In this document: piece after piece, positions 1 through 7,990 of the stretch
Numbering within the stretch: the stretch's first letter is position 1
Layout of the letters: each line of letters opens with the position of its first letter
Position numbers and translations under genes: made by a program
Assembly: GCF_951805225.1 (NCBI RefSeq)
Contig: NZ_OX638201.1
Location: forward strand, 3,410,001 to 3,474,000
Length of the DNA: 64,000 nt
Direction: 5' to 3'
Source: an uncultured Flavobacterium sp.
Lineage (GTDB): Bacteria > Bacteroidota > Bacteroidia > Flavobacteriales > Flavobacteriaceae
Notes under the pieces: generated by a model
What the model was told of the DNA's origin: nothing
The model's database searches: none
What the model saw: the letters and a program-made list of their open reading frames with translations, nothing else

Positions 1-1
1 A

Positions 2-310
2 AAAAATATTAAAAATGAAGTTGTCAAAAATTACGAATATGAAACTACCGAAAATTCAAAAAAAGTAATACATCAAGTTACTGTTGATCATTCGGGCCAT
101 CGTAATTTTAAATTCATAATAAATGGAAGAATAGTCGAACAAAAAATCACCAGTTTTGATTTGATAAAAAAAGATGAATATTCCCCAAAATCAAACATGA
201 ATTATGATCATAACATCAAATTAAAAAGCAAACTAATTATGGACGATCTCGAAAAAATAGTTTCAGAAGCAGAAAAAAATAATACATTTAAAAAGATAAA
301 ATCAAGATAA
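2..310 (+). CDS. Unknown protein, 5' end outside the window
   Basis: An open frame runs from the window edge to the TAA at 308-310, giving about 102 residues of a C-terminal part. The translation is rich in Lys, Asn and Ile, contains a GHRNFKFIINGRIVEQ stretch and ends in a charged helical tail (DDLEKIVSEAEKNN). No Cys, membrane segment or recognised motif is present. The next gene starts 53 bp downstream on the same strand. Codon use resembles the neighbouring genes. Function is unknown, and without the N-terminus it cannot be judged whether it is secreted. Confidence 0.6.
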   Translation, partial: KNIKNEVVKNYEYETTENSKKVIHQVTVDHSGHRNFKFIINGRIVEQKITSFDLIKKDEYSPKSNMNYDHNIKLKSKLIMDDLEKIVSEAEKNNTFKKIKSR

Positions 311-362
311 CAAAGAGTACAAAATACAACATTAATTATTCAATTAATATCTCTCACAAATA

Positions 363-839
363 ATGAATAAAACGATAATTATTCTTTTCTTTTTGTTTAG
401 CATTCAGGCTTTTTCTCAAAATGAAGAAACTTCATTAGAAGATCAAATTTACATGCAGGTTTTCGGCAAATGTTTTACTCAATTAAAACCACTTCCAGAA
501 ACTCAAAAAAGAGCCAAATTAAATAAAATAACATTTTGCAGTTTATATCAATGTGTGCATTATATTGAATTTGTGGAATATGAGAAAAAAATTCAAGATG
601 CAATTTTAAAAAGAGCAATAGAAATTACCACATTACTTTATAAAAATGGAACGCCAGTATATTTAGTAACCGGAATGAGTAGTTCTGACAATGCCTTGCA
701 AAAAAACATAAACTTAAATGACGACAATAAATTAGTTTATATCAGCATTGCAGAATGTGTTTCATCTACTACATTACAGAAAATTAAGGAAACAGTAAAT
801 AATGAAACCACAAAACTTATAAAACAAAAAAATAAATAA
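363..839 (+). CDS. Small secreted protein of unknown function
   Basis: The 158-residue product begins with a clear Sec signal peptide (MNKTIIILFFLFSIQAFSQ, likely cleaved after the SFSQ region), so it should be periplasmic or exported. The mature part is mostly helical and polar, with four Cys residues (KCF, FCSLYQC, AEC) that could form disulfides. No known domain is recognised. It lies 11 bp upstream of the 851-1687 gene on the same strand, so the two may be co-transcribed. A role cannot be assigned from sequence alone. Confidence 0.75.
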   Translation: MNKTIIILFFLFSIQAFSQNEETSLEDQIYMQVFGKCFTQLKPLPETQKRAKLNKITFCSLYQCVHYIEFVEYEKKIQDAILKRAIEITTLLYKNGTPVYLVTGMSSSDNALQKNINLNDDNKLVYISIAECVSSTTLQKIKETVNNETTKLIKQKNK

Positions 840-850
840 AACCCATTTTC

Positions 851-1687
851 ATGGAAAAATTCACATTAGAAATATTATTTCAAATCATCGGAATCGGTTC
901 AGCATCAGGATTATTCTTCAATAACGATTCACTATATATTATTGGCGACAATAGCGGATATTTATATGAATACAACATGCAAAATCAACAATTAAACCAA
1001 CATCCTTTAATTGATAATCCAACGCAAAATATTCCCAAAAACTTAAAACCCGATTTTGAATCGCTAACACATCACAACGATACCTTATATGTATTTGGTT
1101 CCGGTTCGACCGAAAACCGAAACAAAATGATTGAGTTTGATCTTAAAAACAAATCCGTTTTACAAAAGAACAATTTGGTCGATTTATACGGTTTAATGCA
1201 AAGTTTTGGCGAAATAAAACCGGAAGATTTTAATCTTGAAGGCGCAATTTTCGATGGAGAAAATTGGTATTTATTCAATCGCGGTAACGGAATTTCCAAC
1301 AAAAACACCATTTTCACGATTCACGCTAAAAGTCTCGGTGAAGAATTTGCATTGGTTGCAACCAATTATAAACTTCCAAAAATAAAAGGAATCCGTTCCA
1401 GTTTTACCGACGCTATTTTGGTCGAAGACAAAATCTATTTCCTTTCAACCACCGAAGACACAAAATCAACCTACGACGATGGCGAAATCCTGGGAAGTTT
1501 CATTGGCCGAATCGATCTTAAAACCATGAAAATAGATTTCACTCAAAAAATAACTTCAACCAATAAATTTGAAGGTTTGACTTTCTACAAAAAATCAAAT
1601 GACAAAATCGAGTTTTTACTTTGTGAAGATAATGACACTGAATTGTTAGAAACAAAGATTTTTAAATTGACTTTGCCTCTTAAATAG
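851..1687 (+). CDS. Predicted beta-propeller-like protein (DUF6929-like)
   Basis: The product has 278 residues and no signal peptide. Repeated beta-strand blocks such as LYIIGDNSGYLYEY, LYVFGSGST, WYLFNRGNG and IYFLSTTED, each about 45-60 residues apart, suggest a propeller-like fold. It resembles flavobacterial proteins annotated as DUF6929; that family name is from memory and unverified. The invariant-looking tail ETKIFKLTLPLK is of note because a near copy of its last 13 codons recurs at 2481-2522, beyond the next two genes. The substrate is unknown. Spacing of 11 bp from the preceding gene suggests co-transcription. Confidence 0.7.
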   Translation: MEKFTLEILFQIIGIGSASGLFFNNDSLYIIGDNSGYLYEYNMQNQQLNQHPLIDNPTQNIPKNLKPDFESLTHHNDTLYVFGSGSTENRNKMIEFDLKNKSVLQKNNLVDLYGLMQSFGEIKPEDFNLEGAIFDGENWYLFNRGNGISNKNTIFTIHAKSLGEEFALVATNYKLPKIKGIRSSFTDAILVEDKIYFLSTTEDTKSTYDDGEILGSFIGRIDLKTMKIDFTQKITSTNKFEGLTFYKKSNDKIEFLLCEDNDTELLETKIFKLTLPLK

Positions 1688-1711
1688 TTTAATAAAAGAA
1701 ATCAAAATAGG

Positions 1712-2065
1712 ATGGGAATATTATTATTCGATTTTTTAGAGTCGAAAAAATTAATTGACATAAATAAAGTTACGCAGTTAATCATTAATAAATATGATGT
1801 TGTCAATCCAAAAGAAATTCTACTTGAGACAGATAACAAAAATAAAATTATTGCTATTTTAAAAGAATTTAGTTTTAAAGAAAATGACAGCAAGAAATTT
1901 GTAACAATGTCAATGCCTATTTATAATTTGATTTTAAAAAGCATGGATTTAGAAGACTTTTCAATTGGAATAATCCCAGAAATTAGCACTTTAAGAATAA
2001 AAAATGAAGAATCAGATATAGAGTTTGAGCAGGATTTTTTTTCAATTTTAGAAAAACACATTTAA
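1712..2065 (+). CDS. Unknown 117-residue cytosolic protein
   Basis: This is a small acidic protein without signal peptide, Cys residues or recognised motif. It starts MGILLFDFLESKKLIDIN and is predicted alpha/beta from its alternating hydrophobic pattern. It starts 24 bp after the 851-1687 gene and ends 5 bp before the next one, so it forms a pair with 2071-2484. The pair sits between the intact 3' end of the upstream gene and a second degenerate copy of that end, which suggests the two genes arrived as a cassette. Function is unknown; a narrow lineage-specific distribution is likely but untested. Confidence 0.6.
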   Translation: MGILLFDFLESKKLIDINKVTQLIINKYDVVNPKEILLETDNKNKIIAILKEFSFKENDSKKFVTMSMPIYNLILKSMDLEDFSIGIIPEISTLRIKNEESDIEFEQDFFSILEKHI

Positions 2066-2070
2066 ATTAG

Positions 2071-2484
2071 ATGGAATTTTATTTTAATAATGAAAATATA
2101 TTAAGCGGAACCGTTATAGATCTTAAGTGCTTCAATTGCAATTTAGAAACTTTATGCTTTAAGATAATCGGAAGTTCCCGGGCAATGAATTTTCTTGGAA
2201 TAATTGGTGTTTTTGAAGTAGCAAAAAAAGAGTTATTTATTACCAAACTCACGTTGCATGAATTTCAGAATTACAATAATTTAAATGAAAATGAAATCAG
2301 CAATCGATTAAAACTTCTCATAAATAGAGAAAATTTGATTTTTTTGAAAAACCATAGTGATGAAAATAATAAAATTTTCAAAAAATGCCCTGAATGCAAA
2401 ATGAAATTAGAAGAAATTAAAGAACAAAATCTAGCTGATTTTACTTTAAATGGAGGAAAAATTTATACAATTAATAGTTATTAG
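2071..2484 (+). CDS. Unknown protein with two CxxC pairs (possible zinc ribbon)
   Basis: The product has 137 residues. An N-terminal CFNCNLETLC block (about residues 20-29) and a C-terminal CPECKMKLEE block (about 109-118) give two CxxC pairs about 90 residues apart, which could together hold a zinc ion. There is no signal peptide or membrane segment. It is separated from the preceding gene by 5 bp and was probably acquired with it. Its stop codon overlaps the start of the duplicated gene end at 2481-2522. No family is recognised. Confidence 0.6.
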   Translation: MEFYFNNENILSGTVIDLKCFNCNLETLCFKIIGSSRAMNFLGIIGVFEVAKKELFITKLTLHEFQNYNNLNENEISNRLKLLINRENLIFLKNHSDENNKIFKKCPECKMKLEEIKEQNLADFTLNGGKIYTINSY

Positions 2485-2522
2485 AAACCAAGATTTTTAA
2501 ATTGAGTTTACCAATTAAATAA
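2481..2522 (+). pseudogene. Orphan copy of the 3' end of the 851-1687 gene
   Basis: Read in frame, these 42 bases encode LETKIFKLSLPIK followed by a stop. The real C-terminus at 1646-1687 reads LETKIFKLTLPLK and stop: 11 of 13 residues agree, with most nucleotide differences at third positions. No longer open frame leads into the copy, so it is a remnant rather than a gene. It marks the right border of the 1712-2484 insert and suggests insertion next to, or recombination between, two gene copies. Confidence 0.75.
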
Positions 2523-2533
2523 AACTTGTCCGT

Positions 2534-2568
2534 ATTTTGTCATTCCGAGGAACGAGGAATGACAAAAT
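2534..2568. repeat. Palindromic intergenic repeat (TTCCTCG family)
   Basis: Perfect 13-bp arms at 2534-2546 and 2556-2568 flank a 9-base loop that contains GAGGAACGA. The core recurs at 9441-9464 and 9501-9524, so it is a dispersed repeat and not just a terminator, though the hairpin could also end transcription. Confidence 0.7.
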
Positions 2569-2628
2569 TCTTAAAAAATATAATCGAAAACTTCATAAAA
2601 ACCATTTTCTTAAATATTATTTTTAAAA

Positions 2629-3255
2629 ATGAAACATATTTACAAAAGCATAATAATCTTCTTATTCTTTTTAAGCTTTCAAAGTTATTCTCAAACTCAG
2701 GATGCTATAATTTATTTTAAAGACGGAGATTCTATCGAAGGTCTTGCCTCTTTAAAAAACAACAAAATAAAATTCAAAATTTCTGCTGATGATAAAGCTG
2801 ATACTTGGGATCATGAAAATGTGAGTAAGATTAAATTTATTGGATTTGATATTGTACAAACCTATGAATATGTTAAACTAAACGCTTCTGGTGACCCAAA
2901 ATTACTTGAACTAATTGTAGAAGGTAATGTTTGTCTTTATAAAGAGGAAAAAACACAGCTTTTTACAGATCCCAATATTACAAAGAAAACTGCAATGTCA
3001 ACTCATGGCACAAATAACATAAATAGTTACGCTTATAGAACAGAACAATATCGAGAGTTATTCTATGTAAAAAGAAAAAAAGCCCAATATCCAACATATA
3101 TAAATTCCGGAATTCTTTCAAATTGGAAAAAAACGACAACAAGTTTTTTTGCTGACTGCGATTCTTTAGTCAAAAGAATAAAAGATAATAAATTTGGTTA
3201 TAATCAAATTAATGAAATTGTAGAATTCTATAATGACATTTGCTTAGGAGAATAA
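2629..3255 (+). CDS. Secreted protein of unknown function
   Basis: This is a 208-residue protein with an N-terminal signal peptide (hydrophobic IIIFLFFLSFQSYSQ core). The mature N-terminus has a beta-rich block (AIIYFKDGDSIEGLASL followed by KIKFKI and VSKIKFIGF). That pattern is common in flavobacterial secreted proteins in which a short sheet precedes an extended helical region. The rest contains two or three Cys residues and a charged C-terminus. No enzyme motif is visible. It stands alone between two palindromic repeats and follows the accessory-looking cassette. Function is unknown. Confidence 0.7.
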   Translation: MKHIYKSIIIFLFFLSFQSYSQTQDAIIYFKDGDSIEGLASLKNNKIKFKISADDKADTWDHENVSKIKFIGFDIVQTYEYVKLNASGDPKLLELIVEGNVCLYKEEKTQLFTDPNITKKTAMSTHGTNNINSYAYRTEQYRELFYVKRKKAQYPTYINSGILSNWKKTTTSFFADCDSLVKRIKDNKFGYNQINEIVEFYNDICLGE

Positions 3256-3305
3256 ATTGCTATAAATAAATTATAATAAAGTAAGATATATTCATTCCTA
3301 TATAT

Positions 3306-3377
3306 GTAGAGGCGCACAGCAGTGCGTCTCCCGCAAAGAATATACTCAACCAGAGACGCACTGCTGTGCGCCTCTAC
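3306..3377. repeat. Long inverted repeat with perfect 25-bp arms
   Basis: The arm at 3306-3330 is the exact reverse complement of the arm at 3353-3377, around a 22-base spacer. Each arm is GC-rich in an AT-rich background and itself contains a CGCAC/GTGCG mini-hairpin. No coding frame crosses it. It looks like a dispersed, possibly mobile palindrome rather than a simple terminator, since it lacks an adjacent T-run. Confidence 0.85.
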
Positions 3378-3436
3378 CACGAAACCCTTGTAACTTTGAA
3401 TCTCTGTGGCTTTGATCCGTAAAAAATCATCATTGT

Positions 3437-3470
3437 CCCAACCTTTTTATCATTTTAGCTCTCTGTATAA
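3437..3470 (+). promoter_or_regulatory. Candidate ECF-sigma promoter (copy 1)
   Basis: A CCCAACCTTTTTATC block is followed after 7 bases by CTCTCTGTATAA, ending 23 bp before the 3494 gene. The same layout recurs at 4146-4179 before the ECF sigma gene with one mismatch in the two conserved blocks. An AAC-containing upstream block is typical of ECF -35 elements. Assignment to this sigma factor is inference. Confidence 0.6.
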
Positions 3471-3493
3471 ATATAACTTTTACTTTTCTAAAA

Positions 3494-4114
3494 ATGATTA
3501 AAATAAAATGTTTCATCTTTTTTATAGCGTTAAACGCATATGCACAAAAACGAAATGTTTCTTACACTTCTTTTTCCTCAGAAAACTCAAAAGAATATAG
3601 AATAAAATTTATAAATGACTCAGTAGTAAAATTTTCCAACATTCCTACTCACGGCAGCAGGATGATTTCATTTACAACAAAATGGTTCAAACAAGATGAA
3701 CACATTTTTATTGATATAAAAGATTTAAACGAAAATGAAAAGAATGATCTAAAAAGCTATAAATTAGATTATTTAGAAAATAAAAAAATAATTCTACTCA
3801 AAAACAAAACAGAATTAATTGATGTAAAGAACGAAACTGTTTATGTTCAGCAGAAAGTTTTAAATCGAAAAAGAATTAAAAGAAAATCGATTACGATTAT
3901 AAATGATAAAAAAATTATAGTCGATAGAGGAATTACTAATTATTATGGCTTAATTGAAAAAATGCCAAAAGGAAATGAAAAATTAAAACAGTTTTTAATT
4001 GAAAATGCAGAAAATAAAAAATATACAACTAAAATTTTAAGAGGTTTAAAAGCATATCAAAGTTATGGGATCTTAGGAATAAATGGAGTTTGTATAATTA
4101 CAGAGAATAAATAA
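3494..4114 (+). CDS. Secreted protein with plug-like C-terminal motif, in ECF sigma locus
   Basis: The product has 206 residues with a signal peptide (MIKIKCFIFFIALNAYAQ), so it is periplasmic or outer-membrane associated. The C-terminus (about residues 139-203) has the layout of the TonB-receptor plug: KKIIVDRGI, a spacer, and AYQSYGILGINGVCIIT, resembling the usual YGxxGxNGVIxITT ending. The same ending is found in the two genes after the sigma factor. No beta-barrel follows, so it is not a receptor itself. The candidate promoter upstream is nearly identical to that of the sigma gene, arguing for shared control. A role in envelope signalling is inferred; the substrate is unknown. Confidence 0.65.
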   Translation: MIKIKCFIFFIALNAYAQKRNVSYTSFSSENSKEYRIKFINDSVVKFSNIPTHGSRMISFTTKWFKQDEHIFIDIKDLNENEKNDLKSYKLDYLENKKIILLKNKTELIDVKNETVYVQQKVLNRKRIKRKSITIINDKKIIVDRGITNYYGLIEKMPKGNEKLKQFLIENAENKKYTTKILRGLKAYQSYGILGINGVCIITENK

Positions 4115-4145
4115 ATCTATATTTTTTATTTTTTTTCATCGCCTT

Positions 4146-4179
4146 CCCAACCTTTTTATCTTTTCATCTCTCTATATAA
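4146..4179 (+). promoter_or_regulatory. Candidate autoregulated ECF-sigma promoter (copy 2)
   Basis: CCCAACCTTTTTATC, a 7-base spacer and CTCTCTATATAA end 14 bp before the GTG start of the sigma gene. Both blocks match the 3437-3470 copy except for one base, with identical spacing, while the surrounding DNA differs. Conservation limited to the blocks suggests a functional site and autoregulation by the sigma factor. Confidence 0.6.
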
Positions 4180-4193
4180 GAAAGACAACAATT

Positions 4194-4730
4194 GTGATAA
4201 ACGAAACGCTAATTTCTAACTGCAAAAAAATGAACCGCGATGCTCAGCGTCAGGTTTATGAGCATATGGCTCCAAAATTGTATCGCGTTTGCAAACGATA
4301 CCTCAAAAAGGAAGAAGAAATAGAAGAAGCTATGGCTGACGCTTTCTATACCATATTTACAAAACTGGAACAACTAAAAGAAGTTCTGGCTTTTGAGGCT
4401 TGGGCAAGAAAAATAACTGTCAATCATTGTTTGGCAACGATCAAGAAAAATACAAATTTCAACATGTATCTTGATGATGTCAAATTACTCTCGCAACCTT
4501 TTACAGAAGAAGTTAACGCTTTGGAAGAAGAAGATTTACTCAATTTACTAAACCATATTCCGGACGGCTGTAAAACTGTTTTTAACCTTTTTGTTATAGA
4601 AGGTTTTGGACATAAAGAAATAGCTGCAATGCTAAACATTTCCGAAGGCACATCGAAATCACAATTGAATGCCGCAAAAACCAAGCTAAAGGATTTAGTA
4701 AATAAATTGTATTATCAAAAAGCAAAGTAG
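4194..4730 (+). CDS. ECF-type RNA polymerase sigma factor
   Basis: This 178-residue product has the sigma-70 region 2 (about residues 16-85, including AMADAFYTIFTKLEQL and AFEAWARKITVNHCLATIKK). It also has region 4 (about 115-172, with a helix-turn-helix around FGHKEIAAMLNISEGTSKSQL). Regions 1 and 3 are absent, as in ECF factors. The GTG at 4194 is preferred over the ATG at 4230 because it keeps the N-terminal helix (INETLISNCKKMNRDAQ) seen in relatives. It is followed after 2 bp by a membrane protein that fits an anti-sigma role. It should direct polymerase to promoters such as 3437 and 4146. Confidence 0.93.
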   Translation: MINETLISNCKKMNRDAQRQVYEHMAPKLYRVCKRYLKKEEEIEEAMADAFYTIFTKLEQLKEVLAFEAWARKITVNHCLATIKKNTNFNMYLDDVKLLSQPFTEEVNALEEEDLLNLLNHIPDGCKTVFNLFVIEGFGHKEIAAMLNISEGTSKSQLNAAKTKLKDLVNKLYYQKAK

Positions 4731-4732
4731 TC

Positions 4733-5704
4733 ATGGACAATCAAGATAAAATATTCGATAAATTTAAAGATGCCGCACACAACGCGGAATCAAAAGATTT
4801 TCCAGGAATGGAAAAAGTCTGGTCGCGTCTGGAAGACAAACTGGACAAAAAAGAAGACAAAAAAGCGATTTCACTATGGAAAAAAATTGCAATTGCAGCT
4901 TCACTATTATTATTAATCTCTTTAGGCGCTCAGTTTCTAAAATCGGATAAAATCACAACAACTCAAACTTCTAAAGGTTTGGTAAATGAAGATCAAAAAG
5001 AAACAATTGAGAATCCTGCTTTAGAAAAAAATAAAGAAGTTGTTTCAGCAGATTCTCCATTAATTCCAAAAGCAGAAGCTGTAAAAATCTTAGAAACACC
5101 AATTAAAGCAGAACCACAAGTAGCTTTACAAGAAGTTCAAGTCCCTGTAGCTAATGCTATTACTGCAGAAGCAAGTGCTACTCCAGTTGCGGATCAAATT
5201 GCTGCGCCTGTATCTTCACAATCCGGTTATACTAATATTGAAGAAGAAACTACATCCGAGAATGCAAAAGATGTACAAAACTTTGGATATGGAAAAAGCG
5301 TACAAAGAGAATCTGCTAAAGTTGCCTATGCAGCAGAAAAACAAACTTCAATGGCTAAAAAAAGTGCGCCATTAATTCTCATAAACGGAAATCCAATGTC
5401 TCATAGTGACGATCAGAAAAGAGACAAAATGATGCAAAGGGAAATTCCCAATTTACAACCGGAAAATGTAGATTCCCTGGTAGTATTAGATCAGCCTTTG
5501 TATATTATCGATGGAATGTATTATTCAGAAAATGATTTATTTGGCACGAATCCAACAAGTCCTTATGCTCCTTTGAACAAACAGGAAATCAAAACCATAA
5601 CTGTACTTCAAGATCTGGAAGCTACATCTAAATATGGCGAAAAAGGCAAAAAAGGAGTTGTAATTATTACTACTAAAACAGGAAAACCAGCCGCTAAAAA
5701 CTAG
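4733..5704 (+). CDS. Membrane anti-sigma-like protein with plug-like tail
   Basis: This is a 323-residue single-pass protein. Residues 1-49 are cytosolic and charged, one membrane helix lies at about 50-69 (KKIAIAASLLLLISLGAQFL), and a low-complexity Pro/Ala/Glu periplasmic linker runs to about 210. The C-terminal block (about 212-318) contains PLYIIDGMYY and ATSKYGEKGKKGVVIITT, the signature of TonB-receptor plug domains. It starts 2 bp after the sigma gene, as anti-sigma genes do. The layout (cytosolic N-terminus, helix, periplasmic sensor) fits an anti-sigma factor that touches an outer-membrane partner through its plug-like part. The cytosolic segment is too short to identify a standard anti-sigma fold with certainty. 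Confidence 0.75.
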   Translation: MDNQDKIFDKFKDAAHNAESKDFPGMEKVWSRLEDKLDKKEDKKAISLWKKIAIAASLLLLISLGAQFLKSDKITTTQTSKGLVNEDQKETIENPALEKNKEVVSADSPLIPKAEAVKILETPIKAEPQVALQEVQVPVANAITAEASATPVADQIAAPVSSQSGYTNIEEETTSENAKDVQNFGYGKSVQRESAKVAYAAEKQTSMAKKSAPLILINGNPMSHSDDQKRDKMMQREIPNLQPENVDSLVVLDQPLYIIDGMYYSENDLFGTNPTSPYAPLNKQEIKTITVLQDLEATSKYGEKGKKGVVIITTKTGKPAAKN

Positions 5705-5739
5705 CAAAAAAACATTTTTTTAATTTAAAAATTACTATC

Positions 5740-7863
5740 ATGAAAAACGTAAAACTTATTTCATTAGCCCTTTCTATGCTTATATGTTTCGTAGTTGCAG
5801 CACAGGAAAAAACAATTACAGGAACGATTTCAGATAAAAGTGGTCAAGCACTTCCTGGCGTAAATGTTTATATTCAGAAAACAAAAAAAGTAGCTACTAC
5901 GAATTTTGACGGAAAATATAGTATTCAGGCTCAAAAAGGCGACGTTTTATTGTTCAACTTTATTGGATATAAATCTCATACAGAAACTGTTGGTGACAAA
6001 AATATTATCGACGTTGTATTACAAGAACACAATCAATCGCTGCAAGAAGTTGTTGTTACAGCTTATGGTGGTTCCAAAAAAAAGAGATCAGTCCAAGCTT
6101 CTAGTGTAATGATTCAGGGCAGAGTTGCCGGAGTTGCTGTTTCATCCGGATATGTCCAATATGACTCAAATCAAAATGAAGCAATTAGAGGCACAGCGCC
6201 AATTTTAGCTAAAAATGAACCTTTGTATATTCTGGATGGAATTCCTGTTAATGCAGAACAATTTGCTAAAATTAATCCGAATGATGTTCAGGATGTTAAA
6301 GTTTTAAAAGATAAAGATGCTACAGCTGTTTATGGAAATAAAGCTTCAAATGGTGTTGTTATTTTAGAAACTAAAAGCGGAATCTATAAAAATCTTACGG
6401 AGAAAGAACTTGATGCCAAATTAAACATTCTACATCCTAATAAACCTGTTGTGACAAATCAGGAAGATTATGATGCTTTTGTAGAAAATGCATTCGAAAG
6501 CCCAAAAACTGCACCTCTTTCTACTTTTTCTATCGATGTTGACAATGCTTCTTATACTAATATCAGACGTTTTATCAATAACGGACAAGCAGTTCCTAAA
6601 GATGCTGTTCGTGTTGAAGAGATGGTAAATTTCTTTAAATACAATTATCCGCAGCCAAAAAATCAGCATCCTTTTTCGATCAATACTGAATTAAGCGATT
6701 CTCCTTGGAACACAAAAAATCAGATTCTTAGAATTGGTTTACAAGGAAAAAATATTGCTACAGAGAATTTACCGGCTTCAAATATGGTTTTCTTAATTGA
6801 TGTTTCGGGTTCTATGGGAGACGACAATAAATTGCCATTATTGATACAATCCATGAAGATTCTGGTAAACGAATTAAGAGCAAAAGATAATGTTGCCATT
6901 GTTGTTTATGCCGGAGCAGCCGGAATGGTTTTGCCTCCAACTTCCGGAGATGAGAAAGAAACTATAATTGATGCTTTAGAAAACTTAGAAGCCGGTGGAA
7001 GTACTGCCGGAGGAGAAGGAATTGAACTGGCTTACAAAGTTGCTACCGAAAATTTTATTAAAGGCGGAAACAACAGAGTAATTCTGGCGACTGATGGTGA
7101 TTTTAATGTTGGAAGTTCTTCAAATTCTGACATGGAGAAATTGATTGAACAAAAAAGAAAAACAGGCGTTTTCTTAACTTGTTTGGGTTATGGAATGGGA
7201 AATTATAAAGACAGTAAAATGGAAACTTTGGCCGATAAAGGAAACGGAAACTATGCTTATATCGATAATATTCAGGAAGCAAATCGTTTTTTAGGAAAAG
7301 AATTCAAAGGTTCAATGTTTGCTATTGCAAAAGATGTGAAAATCCAGATAGAATTTAATCCGAAACAAGTTCAGGCGTATCGTTTAATTGGATATGAAAA
7401 CCGAAAATTGCGTCCGGAAGATTTTAAAAATGATGCCATTGACGCAGGAGAATTAGGAAGTAATCATACTGTGACGGCTTTGTACGAAATTATTCCGGCG
7501 GGAGTTGAAAGTGATTATCTAAACCAACAACCTGATGCTTTAAAATATACTAAAGTACAGGAAACAGGAAATAATTATAATAATGAACTTGCAACAATAA
7601 AATTCCGTTACAAAAAACTTGACGGCGATAAAAGTATCGAAATGGTAAATGTAATTGAAAACAAAGCGGTTGCTTTAAACAAAGCTTCGGATGATTTTAA
7701 ATTTAGTACTGCTGTTGCGTGGTTTGGATTGAAATTGAGAGATTCAAAACTTATTTCGAATAAATCATCTGATGATATTTTAAAATTAGCCAAACAAGGA
7801 TTATCAAAAGATTCAGAAGGTTATAAGGCTGAATTTATTCGTCTTGTTCAATCGGCGATATAG
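5740..7863 (+). CDS. Secreted VWA-domain protein with carboxypeptidase-like and plug domains
   Basis: The product has 707 residues. A signal peptide (about 1-21) is followed by a carboxypeptidase-D-type beta-sandwich (about 23-95, starting TITGTISDKSGQALPGVNV). Next come a TonB-receptor plug remnant (about 103-214, with PLYILDGIPV and ATAVYGNKASNGVVIL), a von Willebrand N-terminal region (about 245-340) and a VWA domain. The VWA metal site DVSGSMG lies at 354-360, with TDGD further on, and a C-terminal DUF3520-like region follows. The VWA and flanking parts resemble E. coli YfbK; the SusC-like N-terminus is the flavobacterial addition. No barrel is present. It lies 35 bp after the anti-sigma-like gene, so it is probably in the same operon and an effector or partner of the signalling unit. 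Confidence 0.88.
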   Translation: MKNVKLISLALSMLICFVVAAQEKTITGTISDKSGQALPGVNVYIQKTKKVATTNFDGKYSIQAQKGDVLLFNFIGYKSHTETVGDKNIIDVVLQEHNQSLQEVVVTAYGGSKKKRSVQASSVMIQGRVAGVAVSSGYVQYDSNQNEAIRGTAPILAKNEPLYILDGIPVNAEQFAKINPNDVQDVKVLKDKDATAVYGNKASNGVVILETKSGIYKNLTEKELDAKLNILHPNKPVVTNQEDYDAFVENAFESPKTAPLSTFSIDVDNASYTNIRRFINNGQAVPKDAVRVEEMVNFFKYNYPQPKNQHPFSINTELSDSPWNTKNQILRIGLQGKNIATENLPASNMVFLIDVSGSMGDDNKLPLLIQSMKILVNELRAKDNVAIVVYAGAAGMVLPPTSGDEKETIIDALENLEAGGSTAGGEGIELAYKVATENFIKGGNNRVILATDGDFNVGSSSNSDMEKLIEQKRKTGVFLTCLGYGMGNYKDSKMETLADKGNGNYAYIDNIQEANRFLGKEFKGSMFAIAKDVKIQIEFNPKQVQAYRLIGYENRKLRPEDFKNDAIDAGELGSNHTVTALYEIIPAGVESDYLNQQPDALKYTKVQETGNNYNNELATIKFRYKKLDGDKSIEMVNVIENKAVALNKASDDFKFSTAVAWFGLKLRDSKLISNKSSDDILKLAKQGLSKDSEGYKAEFIRLVQSAI

Positions 7864-7940
7864 TTTTGAAAGAATAAAAAAGTTTGTTAAACTTAGATTA
7901 AGAAAACAACTGAAAGCATCGTTTTAGGAAGTAAAAACTG

Positions 7941-7948
7941 TATTTTTG
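7941..7948 (+). promoter_or_regulatory. Candidate -7 element (TATTTTTG)
   Basis: A TAnnTTTG match lies 42 bp upstream of the SDR gene at 7991. No clear TTTG -33 box is seen at 19-21 bp upstream, so the call rests on one box. Confidence 0.35.
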
Positions 7949-7990
7949 TGTTACTAAAATGATGCTTTTTGCATTTCTAAAAAACAAATC

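Noticed and set aside
2526..2720. A 64-codon frame overlapping the palindrome at 2534
   Set aside because: It begins in the repeat and runs into the signal peptide region of the 2629 gene in another frame.
3306..3377. Insertion sequence ends
   Set aside because: The 22-base interior cannot encode a transposase and no target duplication was seen; it is better described as a palindromic repeat.
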